This document shows, one piece after another, positions 1 through 9,040 of a stretch of DNA of 36,495 bases. The notes beneath the pieces were generated by a model. It was not told where the DNA came from and did no database searches. It worked only from the letters and a program-made list of their open reading frames with translations. This stretch comes from Aureimonas sp. AU12 (GTDB lineage Bacteria > Pseudomonadota > Alphaproteobacteria > Rhizobiales > Rhizobiaceae): assembly GCF_001463705.1 (NCBI RefSeq), contig NZ_BBWH01000049.1, positions 1-36,495 on the forward strand. Direction: 5' to 3'. The first letter of the stretch is position 1; every line of letters starts with the position of its first letter. The position numbers and the translations under genes were made by a program.

Positions 1-58
1 CGGGGCTGGGGGTGGCGGGGCTGAGAATAGCGGGCTGTGGACTGTTCGGCGCCGTGAG

Positions 59-1894
59 CTAGCGCGCCCCGACATCCGGCGCCCTGCGGTGGTCGGTCTC
101 GCGCAGCGTGCGATCGGCGTAGGTGCCTTTCAGCGCCTCCCGGCCGCCATGGGCGAAGAGATCGAGCATCAAGGCGCTGTGGATGAAGGCCAGATGGCTG
201 AAGGCCTGCGGGAAGTTGCCGAGGAAATGCCCCTCCTCGGACACCTCCTCCGCGAAGAGCCCGACATCGTTCTGCAGCGCGCGCAGCGCCTCGAAGCGGG
301 TGCGCGCCTCCTCCTCGCGGCCGAGCCAGAGAAGCGCGTCCACCAGCCAGAAGGCGCAGATCACGAATGTGCCCTCGTGGCCGGGCAGGCCGTCGTCGTT
401 GCGATAGCGGTAGACGAGATGGCCGCGGCCGAGTTCGGCGATGATCCGGTCGACGGTGCGCTCGAACACGGTCTCGTCGACGGGAAAGCCGACCATCGGC
501 GCGATCAGCAGCGCGGCGTCGACATCGTCGCTGCCGATGAACTGCGGATAGTAGCCATCGGCGTGCACGCCCTCGCTGTTGACGCGCGCGACGATCCGGT
601 CGCGCTCGCGCACCCATGTCTCACGTTCGCCGAAGAGGCGGATCGCCCGGTCCAGCGCCACCCAGTTCATGATCGCGGCGTGAAGATAGTGCTCCTCGGG
701 CTTGCGCGGCTCCCAGAGGCCGGCATCCTTCTCGTGCCAGGTTTCGGCGGAGAAATCGGCAAGGCTGACGGCTTGCTCGCGCGCCGTCTCGTCGAGCGAA
801 CCACCGAGCCGTTCGTGGAGGTAGAAGAGATCCAGCACCTGCCCGTAGGCGTCGCTCTGATGCTGTTCGGCCGCCTCGTTGCCGTGGCGCACCGGCCGGC
901 TTCCGCGCCAGCCCTCGAAATGCGCGATCTCGTGCTCGGTCAGATCCGCCTCGCCGGCAATGGCGTAGAGCGGCTTCAGACCGCCGCCCTCGCGCTCGGC
1001 CAGCGAGACGATGAAGCCGAAGAAGGCTTCGGCTTCCCGCGTCATGCCGAACTTCTTGAGGACGTAGAAGGACAGGCAGGCGTCGCGGATCCAGCAGAAC
1101 CGGTAATCCCAGTTGCGGATGCCGCCGATCTCCTCGGGCAGCGAGGTGGTGGCCGCCGCGACGATGGCCCCACTCGGCGCATAGGTCAGCGCCTTCAGCG
1201 TCAGGGCCGAGCGCAGAAGCTCGTCGCGCAGGGGTCCGTCGTAGACGGCGTCGGTGCTCCAGTCGGCCCAGGCCTCGCGGGCCCGGTCCATCAGATCGCG
1301 GGGCGTGCGCACCAGTCGTGCGTCCGAGCCTTCCGCAAAGAGCGCGAAGGCCACCTCCTCGCCGGCCTGCAGCGTGAAGCGCGCCACCGCGCAGCCGTCC
1401 TCCAGCCGGACCGCGTCCGGCAGTCCACTGGTGACGCAGACGAGGCCGTCGCCCTCGATCCGGTCCGACGATACATCGAGTGGCCCGAAGGCCTCGGCAA
1501 ATCCCGCGAGCGGGCGATACGTGACCTCGACGCGAACCTCGCCGGCCGTCGCGGCGACGATGCGCACCAGCGACGGCATGGGCTCGTCCTCGCGGGGGGC
1601 GAGCATGAAGTCGTGGAGGGTGAGGACGCCGGTCTCGGTGGTGAAGACGGTCTGGAGAATGTTGGTGTGGGCGAGGTAGAGGCGCTCGGTCTCGAAGCGT
1701 CCTTCCGGCTGGATCGCGAAACAGCCGCCGCGCCCGGCATCCAGAAGACGCGAGAAGGTCGGCGCGTCGTCGAAGCGCCCGAGGCAGGCCCAGTCGATCG
1801 ATCCGTCGCGCGCGACGAGGGCGCAGCCGTGGCAGTTGCTGAGGATCGCGTAGTCCTCGATCGCCTGGTAGCCTCGCACGCTCGTCCCGGACAT
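59..1894 (-). CDS. Glycoside hydrolase family 15 protein (glucoamylase/trehalase-like)
   Basis: Predicted cytoplasmic alpha-glucoside hydrolase of 611 residues, a normal length for bacterial GH15 proteins. The N-terminus (about residues 8-50) matches the trehalase-like N-terminal domain (IEDYAILSNCHG, GSIDWACLGRFD). The (alpha/alpha)6 catalytic domain follows from about residue 220, with the signature NWDYRFCWIRDA near residue 265, GLWEPR near 395, and a C-terminal NFPQAFSHLAFIHSA. Substrate could be trehalose or short alpha-glucans; the sequence does not decide. No signal peptide is visible. A GTG six bases upstream (1900) would give two more residues, but the AAAGG at 1901-1905 abuts it, whereas it lies 6 nt from the ATG at 1894, so the ATG is preferred. 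It stands alone, transcribed away from the MFS gene. Family assignment is firm, substrate is not. Confidence 0.93.
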   Translation of the reverse strand: MSGTSVRGYQAIEDYAILSNCHGCALVARDGSIDWACLGRFDDAPTFSRLLDAGRGGCFAIQPEGRFETERLYLAHTNILQTVFTTETGVLTLHDFMLAPREDEPMPSLVRIVAATAGEVRVEVTYRPLAGFAEAFGPLDVSSDRIEGDGLVCVTSGLPDAVRLEDGCAVARFTLQAGEEVAFALFAEGSDARLVRTPRDLMDRAREAWADWSTDAVYDGPLRDELLRSALTLKALTYAPSGAIVAAATTSLPEEIGGIRNWDYRFCWIRDACLSFYVLKKFGMTREAEAFFGFIVSLAEREGGGLKPLYAIAGEADLTEHEIAHFEGWRGSRPVRHGNEAAEQHQSDAYGQVLDLFYLHERLGGSLDETAREQAVSLADFSAETWHEKDAGLWEPRKPEEHYLHAAIMNWVALDRAIRLFGERETWVRERDRIVARVNSEGVHADGYYPQFIGSDDVDAALLIAPMVGFPVDETVFERTVDRIIAELGRGHLVYRYRNDDGLPGHEGTFVICAFWLVDALLWLGREEEARTRFEALRALQNDVGLFAEEVSEEGHFLGNFPQAFSHLAFIHSALMLDLFAHGGREALKGTYADRTLRETDHRRAPDVGAR

Positions 1895-2626
1895 CGACAC
1901 CCTTTCGACGCACCGGCTCGCGAAGTCGCGTGCATCCTCGCATCACGCCGACAGGGCGGGATCGCATGGCTGCGACTTAGCGCAGGATTGCCGTCGAGCC
2001 AGACGTCTCGAGATCAAGCTCGAGCGATGACGTTCATTGCGGACCTTGGGGGAACGGTGGTTCCTGGTGGAGGTCCATTGCCGAGAGACCCCACCAGGTC
2101 GTGAGCCGGTCCCACGAGGACGACAGGCCCGCCCATGCTCTCGATCCAGACCTCGCGCAGCCCTTCGGGTCCCCGCGACCAAACCGGACACGACATCTCT
2201 CGAAGCGTCCGGCAGCACGCCGAGCAGGCTGCCATTCTTCCGTTCGGAGCGAACGAGGCGATTGAGGACGATGAAGGAGTTCGAGTTTGCAGCCGAGCGC
2301 CGCGGCCAGATGGCGACCGAGTTCAGGCAGTTGCGGCGACGCGCGACATTCCGACAACCGCGTCGACGGCTAGCGTTTGCAATCCGTCGTGATTTGTTCA
2401 AACGAACCGGTCGGTGTCCCCAACGGTACGCTCTTCCCGATCATTCGAGCCTCGCTGAAAGCTGCGGATCGTCATGAGGTGGACGACGACCGCCGCGTCG
2501 TGGTGAGGTCGCACGCAGGCGTCGATGCCGGGATCATCGACAAGACCTGACGCGACAGCCGATCCGCCCGCAAGGGCAGGCCGTCGGGCCAGCGTCGGCG
2601 AGCCCCCGGGAAAGGAACAGTCCAGA
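1895..2626. other. Intergenic stretch without a convincing gene
   Basis: This 730-base interval between two divergent genes holds only short, mutually overlapping reading frames with no family match I recognise. On the minus strand, fragments in different frames are faintly reminiscent of a universal stress protein: one reads GCKLELLH near 2280-2310 and another GGPVVLVGP near 2105-2135. That would fit a frameshifted remnant, but the likeness is weak. It must also contain the promoters of the GH15 and MFS genes, which I could not locate with confidence. Confidence 0.4.
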
Positions 2627-3856
2627 ATGAACACCGCCGCATCCGTTCCGCTGAAAGCCCGAACCTACATGACGGTTCTCGTCGTTCTCGGGATCTCCCA
2701 TCTCCTCAACGACCTCATCCAGTCGCTGATCCCGGCGATCTACCCCATCATCCGGGAAAGCTACGGCCTCGATTTCCAGCAGATCGGCCTCATCACCCTC
2801 ACCTTCCAGATCGCCGGCTCGCTGCTCCAGCCGCTCGTCGGCTTCTACACCGATCGCCGTCCCGCGCCCTTTTCGCCGGTCATCGGCATGGTGTTCACGC
2901 TGTCGGGCCTCCTCGGTCTCGCCTTCGCGTCGAGCTACGGCCTGATCCTCTGCGCCGTGGCGCTCATCGGCATCGGATCCTCGATCTTCCATCCGGAGGC
3001 GACGCGCATGGCTCGCTATGCCGCGGGCGGCCGGCAGGGATTGGCGCAGGGGATCTTCCAGGTCGGCGGCCAGGCCGGCGGCGCCCTCGGGCCGATCTCC
3101 GCGGCCTTCGTCATCGTGCCGATGGGGCAGCCGAGCCTTGCCTGGTTCACCGCCGTCGCGATGGCGGCCATGCTGCTCCTGACCTGGATCGGCCGGCAGC
3201 AGGCGGCGATCAGCCGGCACTTCGCGGCGCTCCGGACGGCCGCGGCGGGACATCAGGCCGGGCGCCCCCGTTACGGAACCGCCACGATCGCCATCGGGAT
3301 GACCGTCCTGACGCTTCTGATGTTCTCGAAGAACGCCTATGGCGAGAGCTTCCGCTCGTTCTACACCTTCTATCTCATCGAGCGCTTCGGGCTCTCCATC
3401 CCGAGTGCGCAGATGATGCTCTTCATCTTCCTTCTCGCATCGGCGGCGGGCGCGCTCATCGGCGGGATCGTCGGCGACCGGATCGGCCGCTACCGGGTCA
3501 TCTGGATCTCGGTGCTCGGGCCGCTGCCGCTGACGCTCATCCTGCCCTATGCCGACCTGTTCTGGACGGGCGTCCTCACCGTCTCGATCAATCTGATCAT
3601 GGCGAGCGCCTTCGCCTCGATCCTGATCTATGCCATGGAGCTTCTGCCCAACCGGATCGGCCTCGTCGGCGGCCTGTTCTACGGACTGAACTTCGGCCTC
3701 GGCGGCATCGCGGCGGCCATCCTCGGCGGCATGGCCGACAGCTACGGCATCGAGGCCGTCTACCGCTTCTGCTCGTTCCTTCCCCTCGCCGGCCTGATGG
3801 CCTGGTTCCTGCCGAGGCTGGACGAGGACCATCGCCGGCCGGCGGTCGGGCGATGA
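2627..3856 (+). CDS. MFS transporter, fosmidomycin-resistance (Fsr)-like
   Basis: Inner-membrane major facilitator of 409 residues, about the length of E. coli Fsr (406). It should export small molecules in exchange for protons; Fsr proteins give fosmidomycin resistance, but the natural substrate here is unknown. About twelve hydrophobic segments are visible. The first part (GISHLLNDLIQSLIPAIYP, then LVGFYTDRRP) is characteristic of the Fsr subgroup, and GIGSSIFHPEATRMARYA is its conserved loop. The second half has GGIVGDRIGRYRV. The start is the ATG at 2627 because AAAGGA lies at 2611-2616, 10 nt upstream; the frame is open a further 34 codons upstream, but that part is Pro/Arg-rich and not homologous. 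It is monocistronic, with an inverted repeat downstream. Confidence 0.9.
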   Translation: MNTAASVPLKARTYMTVLVVLGISHLLNDLIQSLIPAIYPIIRESYGLDFQQIGLITLTFQIAGSLLQPLVGFYTDRRPAPFSPVIGMVFTLSGLLGLAFASSYGLILCAVALIGIGSSIFHPEATRMARYAAGGRQGLAQGIFQVGGQAGGALGPISAAFVIVPMGQPSLAWFTAVAMAAMLLLTWIGRQQAAISRHFAALRTAAAGHQAGRPRYGTATIAIGMTVLTLLMFSKNAYGESFRSFYTFYLIERFGLSIPSAQMMLFIFLLASAAGALIGGIVGDRIGRYRVIWISVLGPLPLTLILPYADLFWTGVLTVSINLIMASAFASILIYAMELLPNRIGLVGGLFYGLNFGLGGIAAAILGGMADSYGIEAVYRFCSFLPLAGLMAWFLPRLDEDHRRPAVGR

Positions 3857-3867
3857 CGAGTGGCCGG

Positions 3868-3900
3868 CGCTCGCGATCCCGGGGCTGATCTTCGCGAGCG
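3868..3900 (+). terminator. Inverted repeat after MFS gene, possible terminator
   Basis: A 9-bp perfect stem CGCTCGCGA (3868-3876) / TCGCGAGCG (3892-3900) with a 15-base loop begins 12 nt after the MFS stop codon. There is no T-tract, so intrinsic termination is uncertain; it may act with Rho or protect the 3' end. Confidence 0.35.
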
Positions 3901-3974
3901 GTTCCGCTAAGTCTTCAGTTCCGGGCGCGGAAGCTGCGATATGCCGTCCTGATCCTTGGCAAACTGGAGTCGGC

Positions 3975-5102
3975 ATGTTCCGTCTGAGCGAACAGAAAAT
4001 GGCACAACGGATCGCGGACCACGACTGGAGCGGCTCGCCGCTGGGTCCGCCCGAAACGTGGCCGCTGTCGCTCCGCACGCTCCTCAACCTGATGCTATCG
4101 TCGAGGTTTCCGATGTTCGCGGCCTGGGGGCCCGATCTCGTCTTCCTCTACAACGACGCCTACGCTCCCATGCTCGGCGAGAAGGAACCGCGCGCGCTCG
4201 GCCGCCGCTTCGCCGATGTCTGGGACGATATCTGGAACGACATCCTTCCGCTGGTCGAGTCCGCCCTGGCGGGACGCGCGACCTGGATGGAGAACCTGCC
4301 GATCACGATGCGGCGCAACGGATACCCGGAAGCGACCTACTGGACCTTCTCCTACTCGGCCGCGCACGACGATGCGGGCAACATCGCCGGCATGTTCTGC
4401 GCCTGCCAGGAGACCACGGCGAGCGTCGAGTCCGAACGCATGCTGAGGCAGCGCGAGGAAACCCTCGCCGAAGCTCTGGAGGCCAGGGAGGTGTTGCTGG
4501 AGGAGAAGGACGTCCTCCTCGCCGAGGTCAACCACCGCGTCAAGAACAGCCTCCAGCTCGTCGTCAGTGCGCTCAGCCTGCAGAGCCGCAGGATCGAGGA
4601 TCCCGCGACGAAGGCGGCGTTCGCGCAGGCGATCACGCGTGTGCGGGCCATCACCTCGGTGCACGAGCGGCTCTACCGGTCCGGCGATCCGCTGGTGGTG
4701 GACATGAAGAGCTATCTCGAGGGCCTCGCCGACGACCTGGTGGTGACGCCGGAGGTCCGCACCCGCATGCAGGTGGCGGTGGAGCCCGTCACGATGCGCA
4801 CCGAGCGAGCGATCCCGCTCGCCATCATCGTCAACGAACTCGTCACCAATTCCCTCAAATATGCCTACCCGGCGGATCGACCTGGCCCGATCGTCCTTTC
4901 GCTTCGAAGAGTGGACGACGAGATGCTGGAACTGACCGTGGCCGACCAGGGGGTCGGAATGCTGGCCAAGGAAGAGACCGGGGGCGGCCTCGGCACGAAG
5001 CTCGTCGCGACCATGGCGAGCCAGCTCGGCGCGACCGTCGAGCGACGGGCGGCCAATGACGGGTTCCGGGTCTCGCTGACCTTTCCGCGGATCGAAACCT
5101 GA
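3975..5102 (+). CDS. PAS-domain sensor histidine kinase, HisKA_2 type
   Basis: Soluble sensor kinase of 375 residues with no membrane segment. Residues 15-150 form a PAS-like sensory module (SPLGPPETWPLSLRTL, FLYNDAYAPML, RRNGYPEATYWTFSYS). Residues 155-185 are a helical linker. The HisKA_2 phospho-acceptor box LLAEVNHRVKNSLQL has His187. The HATPase domain has its N-box NELVTNSLKYA (about 287-297) and a glycine-rich ADQGVGM and GGGLGTKL lid. GGAG at 3966-3969 lies 5 nt before the ATG. The stop codon overlaps the next start by one base (TGATG), so kinase and response regulator are translationally coupled and His187 probably phosphorylates Asp56 of that regulator. The sensory module is closely repeated in the hybrid kinase downstream. 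The stimulus is unknown. Confidence 0.93.
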   Translation: MFRLSEQKMAQRIADHDWSGSPLGPPETWPLSLRTLLNLMLSSRFPMFAAWGPDLVFLYNDAYAPMLGEKEPRALGRRFADVWDDIWNDILPLVESALAGRATWMENLPITMRRNGYPEATYWTFSYSAAHDDAGNIAGMFCACQETTASVESERMLRQREETLAEALEAREVLLEEKDVLLAEVNHRVKNSLQLVVSALSLQSRRIEDPATKAAFAQAITRVRAITSVHERLYRSGDPLVVDMKSYLEGLADDLVVTPEVRTRMQVAVEPVTMRTERAIPLAIIVNELVTNSLKYAYPADRPGPIVLSLRRVDDEMLELTVADQGVGMLAKEETGGGLGTKLVATMASQLGATVERRAANDGFRVSLTFPRIET

Positions 5103-5485
5103 TGACGCTGTCGGTTCTCATCGTCGAAGACGAGATGCTGCTGGCGCTGGACCTCGAGGACATCCTCGTCGAAGCCGGATACCGGGTGGTCGGCAACGCC
5201 GTCGACATGCACCAGGCTGTCGCGACGTGCGAGGCGCATGGCGAGCGGATCGACATCGCCGTCATGGACGTCCATCTCGCCCGCGGCACCAGCGGCGTCG
5301 AGACCGCGCGCATCCTTCGCCAACGCTGGGACATCCCCTCGCTCTTCGTCAGCGGCAACCTCGACGACAAGACCCGCGCGCTCGCCGAAGAGTGGGCGCC
5401 GGTCGGGTTCGTCGGAAAACCGTTTTCCGAGCGTGCGGTGCTGGACGTCCTCGCGAGCGTCGCGAAAGGCCAGTCCGAGGGCTGA
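5102..5485 (+). CDS. Single-domain response regulator (CheY-like receiver)
   Basis: A 127-residue stand-alone receiver domain with no output domain. The acidic pocket is Glu9-Asp10 in LIVEDE, the phosphorylated Asp is Asp56 in AVMDVHL, the conserved switch Ser is Ser84 in LFVSGN, and the conserved Lys is Lys106 in FVGKPF. The gene overlaps the upstream kinase by one base, so the two are a cognate pair. Receivers of this type downstream of HWE/HisKA_2 kinases (the FAT-GUY-like or Sma0114-like group) usually act as phosphate sinks or relays and do not bind DNA. SGN is found here in place of the more usual T-G-Y after strand 4. The function is therefore phosphorelay or protein-protein control; the target is unknown. 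Confidence 0.92.
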   Translation: MTLSVLIVEDEMLLALDLEDILVEAGYRVVGNAVDMHQAVATCEAHGERIDIAVMDVHLARGTSGVETARILRQRWDIPSLFVSGNLDDKTRALAEEWAPVGFVGKPFSERAVLDVLASVAKGQSEG

Positions 5486-5489
5486 TCGG

Positions 5490-5503
5490 GATCGTGCACG
5501 ATC
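5490..5503. repeat. Perfect 14-bp palindrome GATCGTGCACGATC
   Basis: The palindrome starts 5 nt after the response regulator stop codon, within a GATCG-rich stretch (5484-5510). It could be a short hairpin at the end of the kinase/regulator transcript or a binding site for a dimeric regulator. Arms of seven bases without a loop favour a DNA-level site over an RNA hairpin. Function is not established. Confidence 0.4.
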
Positions 5504-5750
5504 GAGGATCGGGGACACGTATTCATGCCTGGTCGCGAAGCTCTCTCGCGGGCTCTGAGCCGGTGCGACGGAGCGCTCCGTCCAGGTGTCGAACCCGTTT
5601 CCAACCGGAAACCGCCCGGCCGGCGTGAAACCAGCGCCAGCGGCGCCTACATCATGAGAAACGAGATTGTGCAAGGACGGATCCGAACGGCCGAGCCACA
5701 AGCCCGGGCCGACGTCGCAGACGACAGGGCATGAGGGCAACGGACGACAG

Positions 5751-8700
5751 ATGAACGAACAGGCGATGCCGGATGGCCGGGACATCCTCTCGGGCGGCGG
5801 CGAGACGGGCGCCCTCATGCGCGCGACGGACTGGACGGCGACGTCTCTGGGCAACCCCCGCGACTGGCCGAACGAGCTGCGCACCCTCGTCGGCGTCATG
5901 CTCGGCTCCCGGCAACCGATGCTCGTCGTCTGGGGCCGCGAGCGCATCACGCTCTACAACGACGGCTATGCGGCCATGTGCGGCCAACGCCATCCCGCGG
6001 CATTGGGCCGGCCGTTCGAAGAGCTGTGGTTCGACATCTGGTCGCTCGTCGAACCGATCCTCGACCGGGCCTATGCGGGCGAGTCCACCCACATGGACGA
6101 CATCGAGTTCACGATGCACCGCAACGGCTATCCGGAGGAGACGCATTTCGCCTTCTCCTACTCGCCGGTGACGATGGGGAACGGCACCGTCGGCGGCATG
6201 TTCTGCGCCTGCACGGAGACCACCGCGGAGGTCGCGGCCCGCAAGGCGGCGGCAGAGGCCAGCAAGCGCCAGCGCGTCCTCTTCCAGCACATGCCCGGCT
6301 TCGTCGCCGTCCTCGACGGACCGGCCCACGTCTTCGGCTACGTCAACGACGCCTATGTCGCGATCTCGGGGGCTCGCGACTTCATCGGCCGCGACGTCCG
6401 GCAGGTCTTCCCGGAATTGGCGGGGCAGGGTTTCTACGAGCTGCTCGACCGCGTCTACGCGACGGGCAAGGCCTACTCGGTGCGGGCGACCCCGATCCGG
6501 CTCGGGGGCGAACCCGAGGACCGGTTCATCGATCTTCTCTACCAGCCGATCCGGGGCGGCGACGGCGCTGTCATGGGCATATTCGTGGCCGGCTACGACG
6601 TCACCGAAGCGGTGGCGAAGACGCGCTCGCTCGCCGAAAGCGAGGAGCGGCTGCGCGCGCTGGTCTCGGCGTCCTCCGAAGTGCTCTACTCCCACAATGC
6701 CGACTGGTCGCAGATGTCGGCGCTTCAGGGCGGCAGTTTCCTCGCGAACACGTCGAGCAACAACCCGCACTGGTTCGATCAGTACATCCCGGCCGCCGAA
6801 CGGCCCCGCGTGCGGGCCGCGATCGACCACGCCATCGCGACGAGGAGCGTGTTCGAACTGGAGCACGGCGTGAACCGGGCTGACGGTTCGCTCGGCTGGA
6901 CGCTGTCGCGCGCCGTGCCGCTCCTCGACGAGGCGGGAACCATCAAGGAATGGTTCGGCGCCGCCTCCGACCTCACCGAGCGCAAGGCGGCGGAGGACGC
7001 GTTGCGCGAGAGCGAGGAGCAGTTCCGCGTCCTCGCACAGTCCCTTCCCCACCAGATCTGGGCCTCCCGGCCCGATGGCTATCTCGACTGGTTCAACGCC
7101 CAGACCTACGCCTATGTCGGTGCCCTGCCGGGAGCGCTCGACGGAATGCGGACCTGGGGCGGGATCGTCCATCCCGATGACCTCCCGGCGGCGGGCACCG
7201 CCTGGACCCGGGCGCTGGCGACCGGGACGATCTACGAGACGGAGTTCCGGATCCGCCGGGCGGACGGCGCCTACCGCTGGTTCCTCGCGCGCGCCGAGCC
7301 GGTCCGCGACGAGGCCGGCCGGATCACCCGCTGGGTCGGCACCAACACCGACATCGACGACGCGCGCCGCCAAGCTCTCGAGCTGAAGGCCGGCAATGCC
7401 CTGCTCGCGCGCGAGGTGGCGGACCGCATCAGCGACCGCGACCGCCTCTGGGAGCTGTCGACCGACATCATGCTCCGATGCGGCTTCGACGGCATCATCA
7501 ACGCCGTGAACCCGGCCTGGGAAGAGGTTCTCGGCTGGAAACCGGAGGAACTGGTCGAGACGTCCCTGTTCGACCTGCTGCATCCCGACGACGTCGGCAA
7601 GACGGAGGACGGCGCGGATCGGTCCGCCGAGGGCGAGTCGCTGCGCCGCTTCGAGAACCGTTACCGCCACAAGGACGGCACCTACCGCTGGATCGAATGG
7701 TCGACGCGGCCGGCCGACAACCAGATCAACGCGGTCGGGCGCGACGTCACCGCGGAGCGCGAAAAGGCGGCGGCCTTGGCCGCGACGGCCGAAGCCCTTC
7801 GCCAGTCCCAGAAGATGGAGGCGGTCGGCCAGCTCACCGGCGGCCTCGCGCACGACTTCAACAACCTCCTCGCCGGGATCAGCGGCAGCCTCGACATGAT
7901 GCAGACCCGCATCCGGCAGGGCCGCGTCGGCGAACTCGACCGTTACATGATCGGCGCGCAAGGGGCGGCCAAGCGCGCCGCGGCGCTGACGCACCGGCTG
8001 CTCGCCTTCTCGCGGCGCCAGACGCTCGATCCCAAGCCCACCGACGTCAACCGCCTCGTCGCGGGCATGGAGGATCTCGTCCGCCGGACGGTCGGGCCGC
8101 AGATCGACCTCGAAACGGTGGCGACCGGCGGCCTCTGGTCGACGCTGGTCGATCCCAACCAGCTCGAGAACGCCCTTCTGAACCTCTGCATCAACGCCCG
8201 CGACGCGATGCCCGACGGCGGCAAGCTGATCATCGAGACCGGCAACCGCTGGCTGGACGAGCGCGCCGCGCGGGAGCGCGATCTGCCGCCCGGGCAATAC
8301 GTGTCGATGTGCGTCTCCGACAACGGGACGGGCATGCCCGCCGACGTGATCGAGCGGGCCTTCGACCCGTTCTTCACGACCAAGCCGATCGGCGTCGGGA
8401 CCGGGCTCGGCCTCTCGATGATCTACGGCTTCGCGCGCCAGTCCGGCGGGCAGGTCCGCATCTATTCGGAGGTCGGCGCCGGCACGATGGTCTGCGTCTA
8501 CCTCCCCCGGCATCACGTCTCGGAGGATGCGGCCCCGGACGCCCCGCGGTCGACGAGCCTCGCGCCGGTCGGCTCCGGCGAGACCGTTCTGGTCATCGAC
8601 GACGAACCGCTGGTGCGCATGCTCTTGGTCGATGTCCTCGAGGATCTCGGCTACACCGCGCTGGAGGCGGGCGACGGACCGTCGGGCCTGACGGTGCTGC

Positions 8701-8948
8701 GTTCCGGCGTCCGGCTGGATCTCCTCATCACCGATGTCGGCCTGCCCAACGGCATGAACGGCCGGCAGGTCGCCGACGCCGCCCGCGAGCTGCGCCCGGA
8801 CCTCAAGATCCTGTTCGTCACGGGCTATGCCGAGAATGCCGTGCTCAGCCACGGCCATCTCGGCCCCGGGATGCAGGTCGTCACCAAGCCCTTCGACATG
8901 GGCCTGCTCGCCGAGCGCATCCGTGCGATGATCAGGGGCGGTGCCTAG
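5751..8948 (+). CDS. Multi-PAS hybrid sensor histidine kinase with C-terminal receiver
   Basis: Soluble hybrid kinase of 1065 residues. Domain order: PAS-like module (25-160) closely resembling that of the kinase at 3975; PAS (170-290); PAS (300-412); PAS (422-540, with HPDD near 474 and [11 protein letters not shown] near 501); PAS (562-672, with HPDD near 611 and [12 protein letters not shown] near 639); HisKA with His701 in [11 protein letters not shown]; HATPase with N-box Asn815 in LCINARDAM and DNGTGMP near 857; receiver with Asp995 in [11 protein letters not shown] and Lys1046 in VVTKPFD. Full intramolecular relay is therefore possible, but there is no Hpt domain, so the phosphate must leave through another protein. 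The start is the ATG at 5751, with GAGGG at 5733-5737, 13 nt upstream. A TTG at 5667 would add 28 residues unrelated to the family. No transmembrane segment was seen, so the signal is probably cytoplasmic. Confidence 0.93.
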   Translation: MNEQAMPDGRDILSGGGETGALMRATDWTATSLGNPRDWPNELRTLVGVMLGSRQPMLVVWGRERITLYNDGYAAMCGQRHPAALGRPFEELWFDIWSLVEPILDRAYAGESTHMDDIEFTMHRNGYPEETHFAFSYSPVTMGNGTVGGMFCACTETTAEVAARKAAAEASKRQRVLFQHMPGFVAVLDGPAHVFGYVNDAYVAISGARDFIGRDVRQVFPELAGQGFYELLDRVYATGKAYSVRATPIRLGGEPEDRFIDLLYQPIRGGDGAVMGIFVAGYDVTEAVAKTRSLAESEERLRALVSASSEVLYSHNADWSQMSALQGGSFLANTSSNNPHWFDQYIPAAERPRVRAAIDHAIATRSVFELEHGVNRADGSLGWTLSRAVPLLDEAGTIKEWFGAASDLTERKAAEDALRESEEQFRVLAQSLPHQIWASRPDGYLDWFNAQTYAYVGALPGALDGMRTWGGIVHPDDLPAAGTAWTRALATGTIYETEFRIRRADGAYRWFLARAEPVRDEAGRITRWVGTNTDIDDARRQALELKAGNALLAREVADRISDRDRLWELSTDIMLRCGFDGIINAVNPAWEEVLGWKPEELVETSLFDLLHPDDVGKTEDGADRSAEGESLRRFENRYRHKDGTYRWIEWSTRPADNQINAVGRDVTAEREKAAALAATAEALRQSQKMEAVGQLTGGLAHDFNNLLAGISGSLDMMQTRIRQGRVGELDRYMIGAQGAAKRAAALTHRLLAFSRRQTLDPKPTDVNRLVAGMEDLVRRTVGPQIDLETVATGGLWSTLVDPNQLENALLNLCINARDAMPDGGKLIIETGNRWLDERAARERDLPPGQYVSMCVSDNGTGMPADVIERAFDPFFTTKPIGVGTGLGLSMIYGFARQSGGQVRIYSEVGAGTMVCVYLPRHHVSEDAAPDAPRSTSLAPVGSGETVLVIDDEPLVRMLLVDVLEDLGYTALEAGDGPSGLTVLRSGVRLDLLITDVGLPNGMNGRQVADAARELRPDLKILFVTGYAENAVLSHGHLGPGMQVVTKPFDMGLLAERIRAMIRGGA

Positions 8949-9040
8949 ACGCGGCGGCTCGTCGGCCATCCCCCCGTCGATCGGATCAAACGGGGCGGCC
9001 TGCATGCGGTCGATGGGGTTGAGGATCGGGAATCCGAAAA

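Noticed and set aside
89-2104. Long plus-strand frame opposite the GH15 gene, running into the intergenic region
   Set aside because: No motifs; it mirrors GH15 codons and its extension beyond 1900 has no recognisable content.
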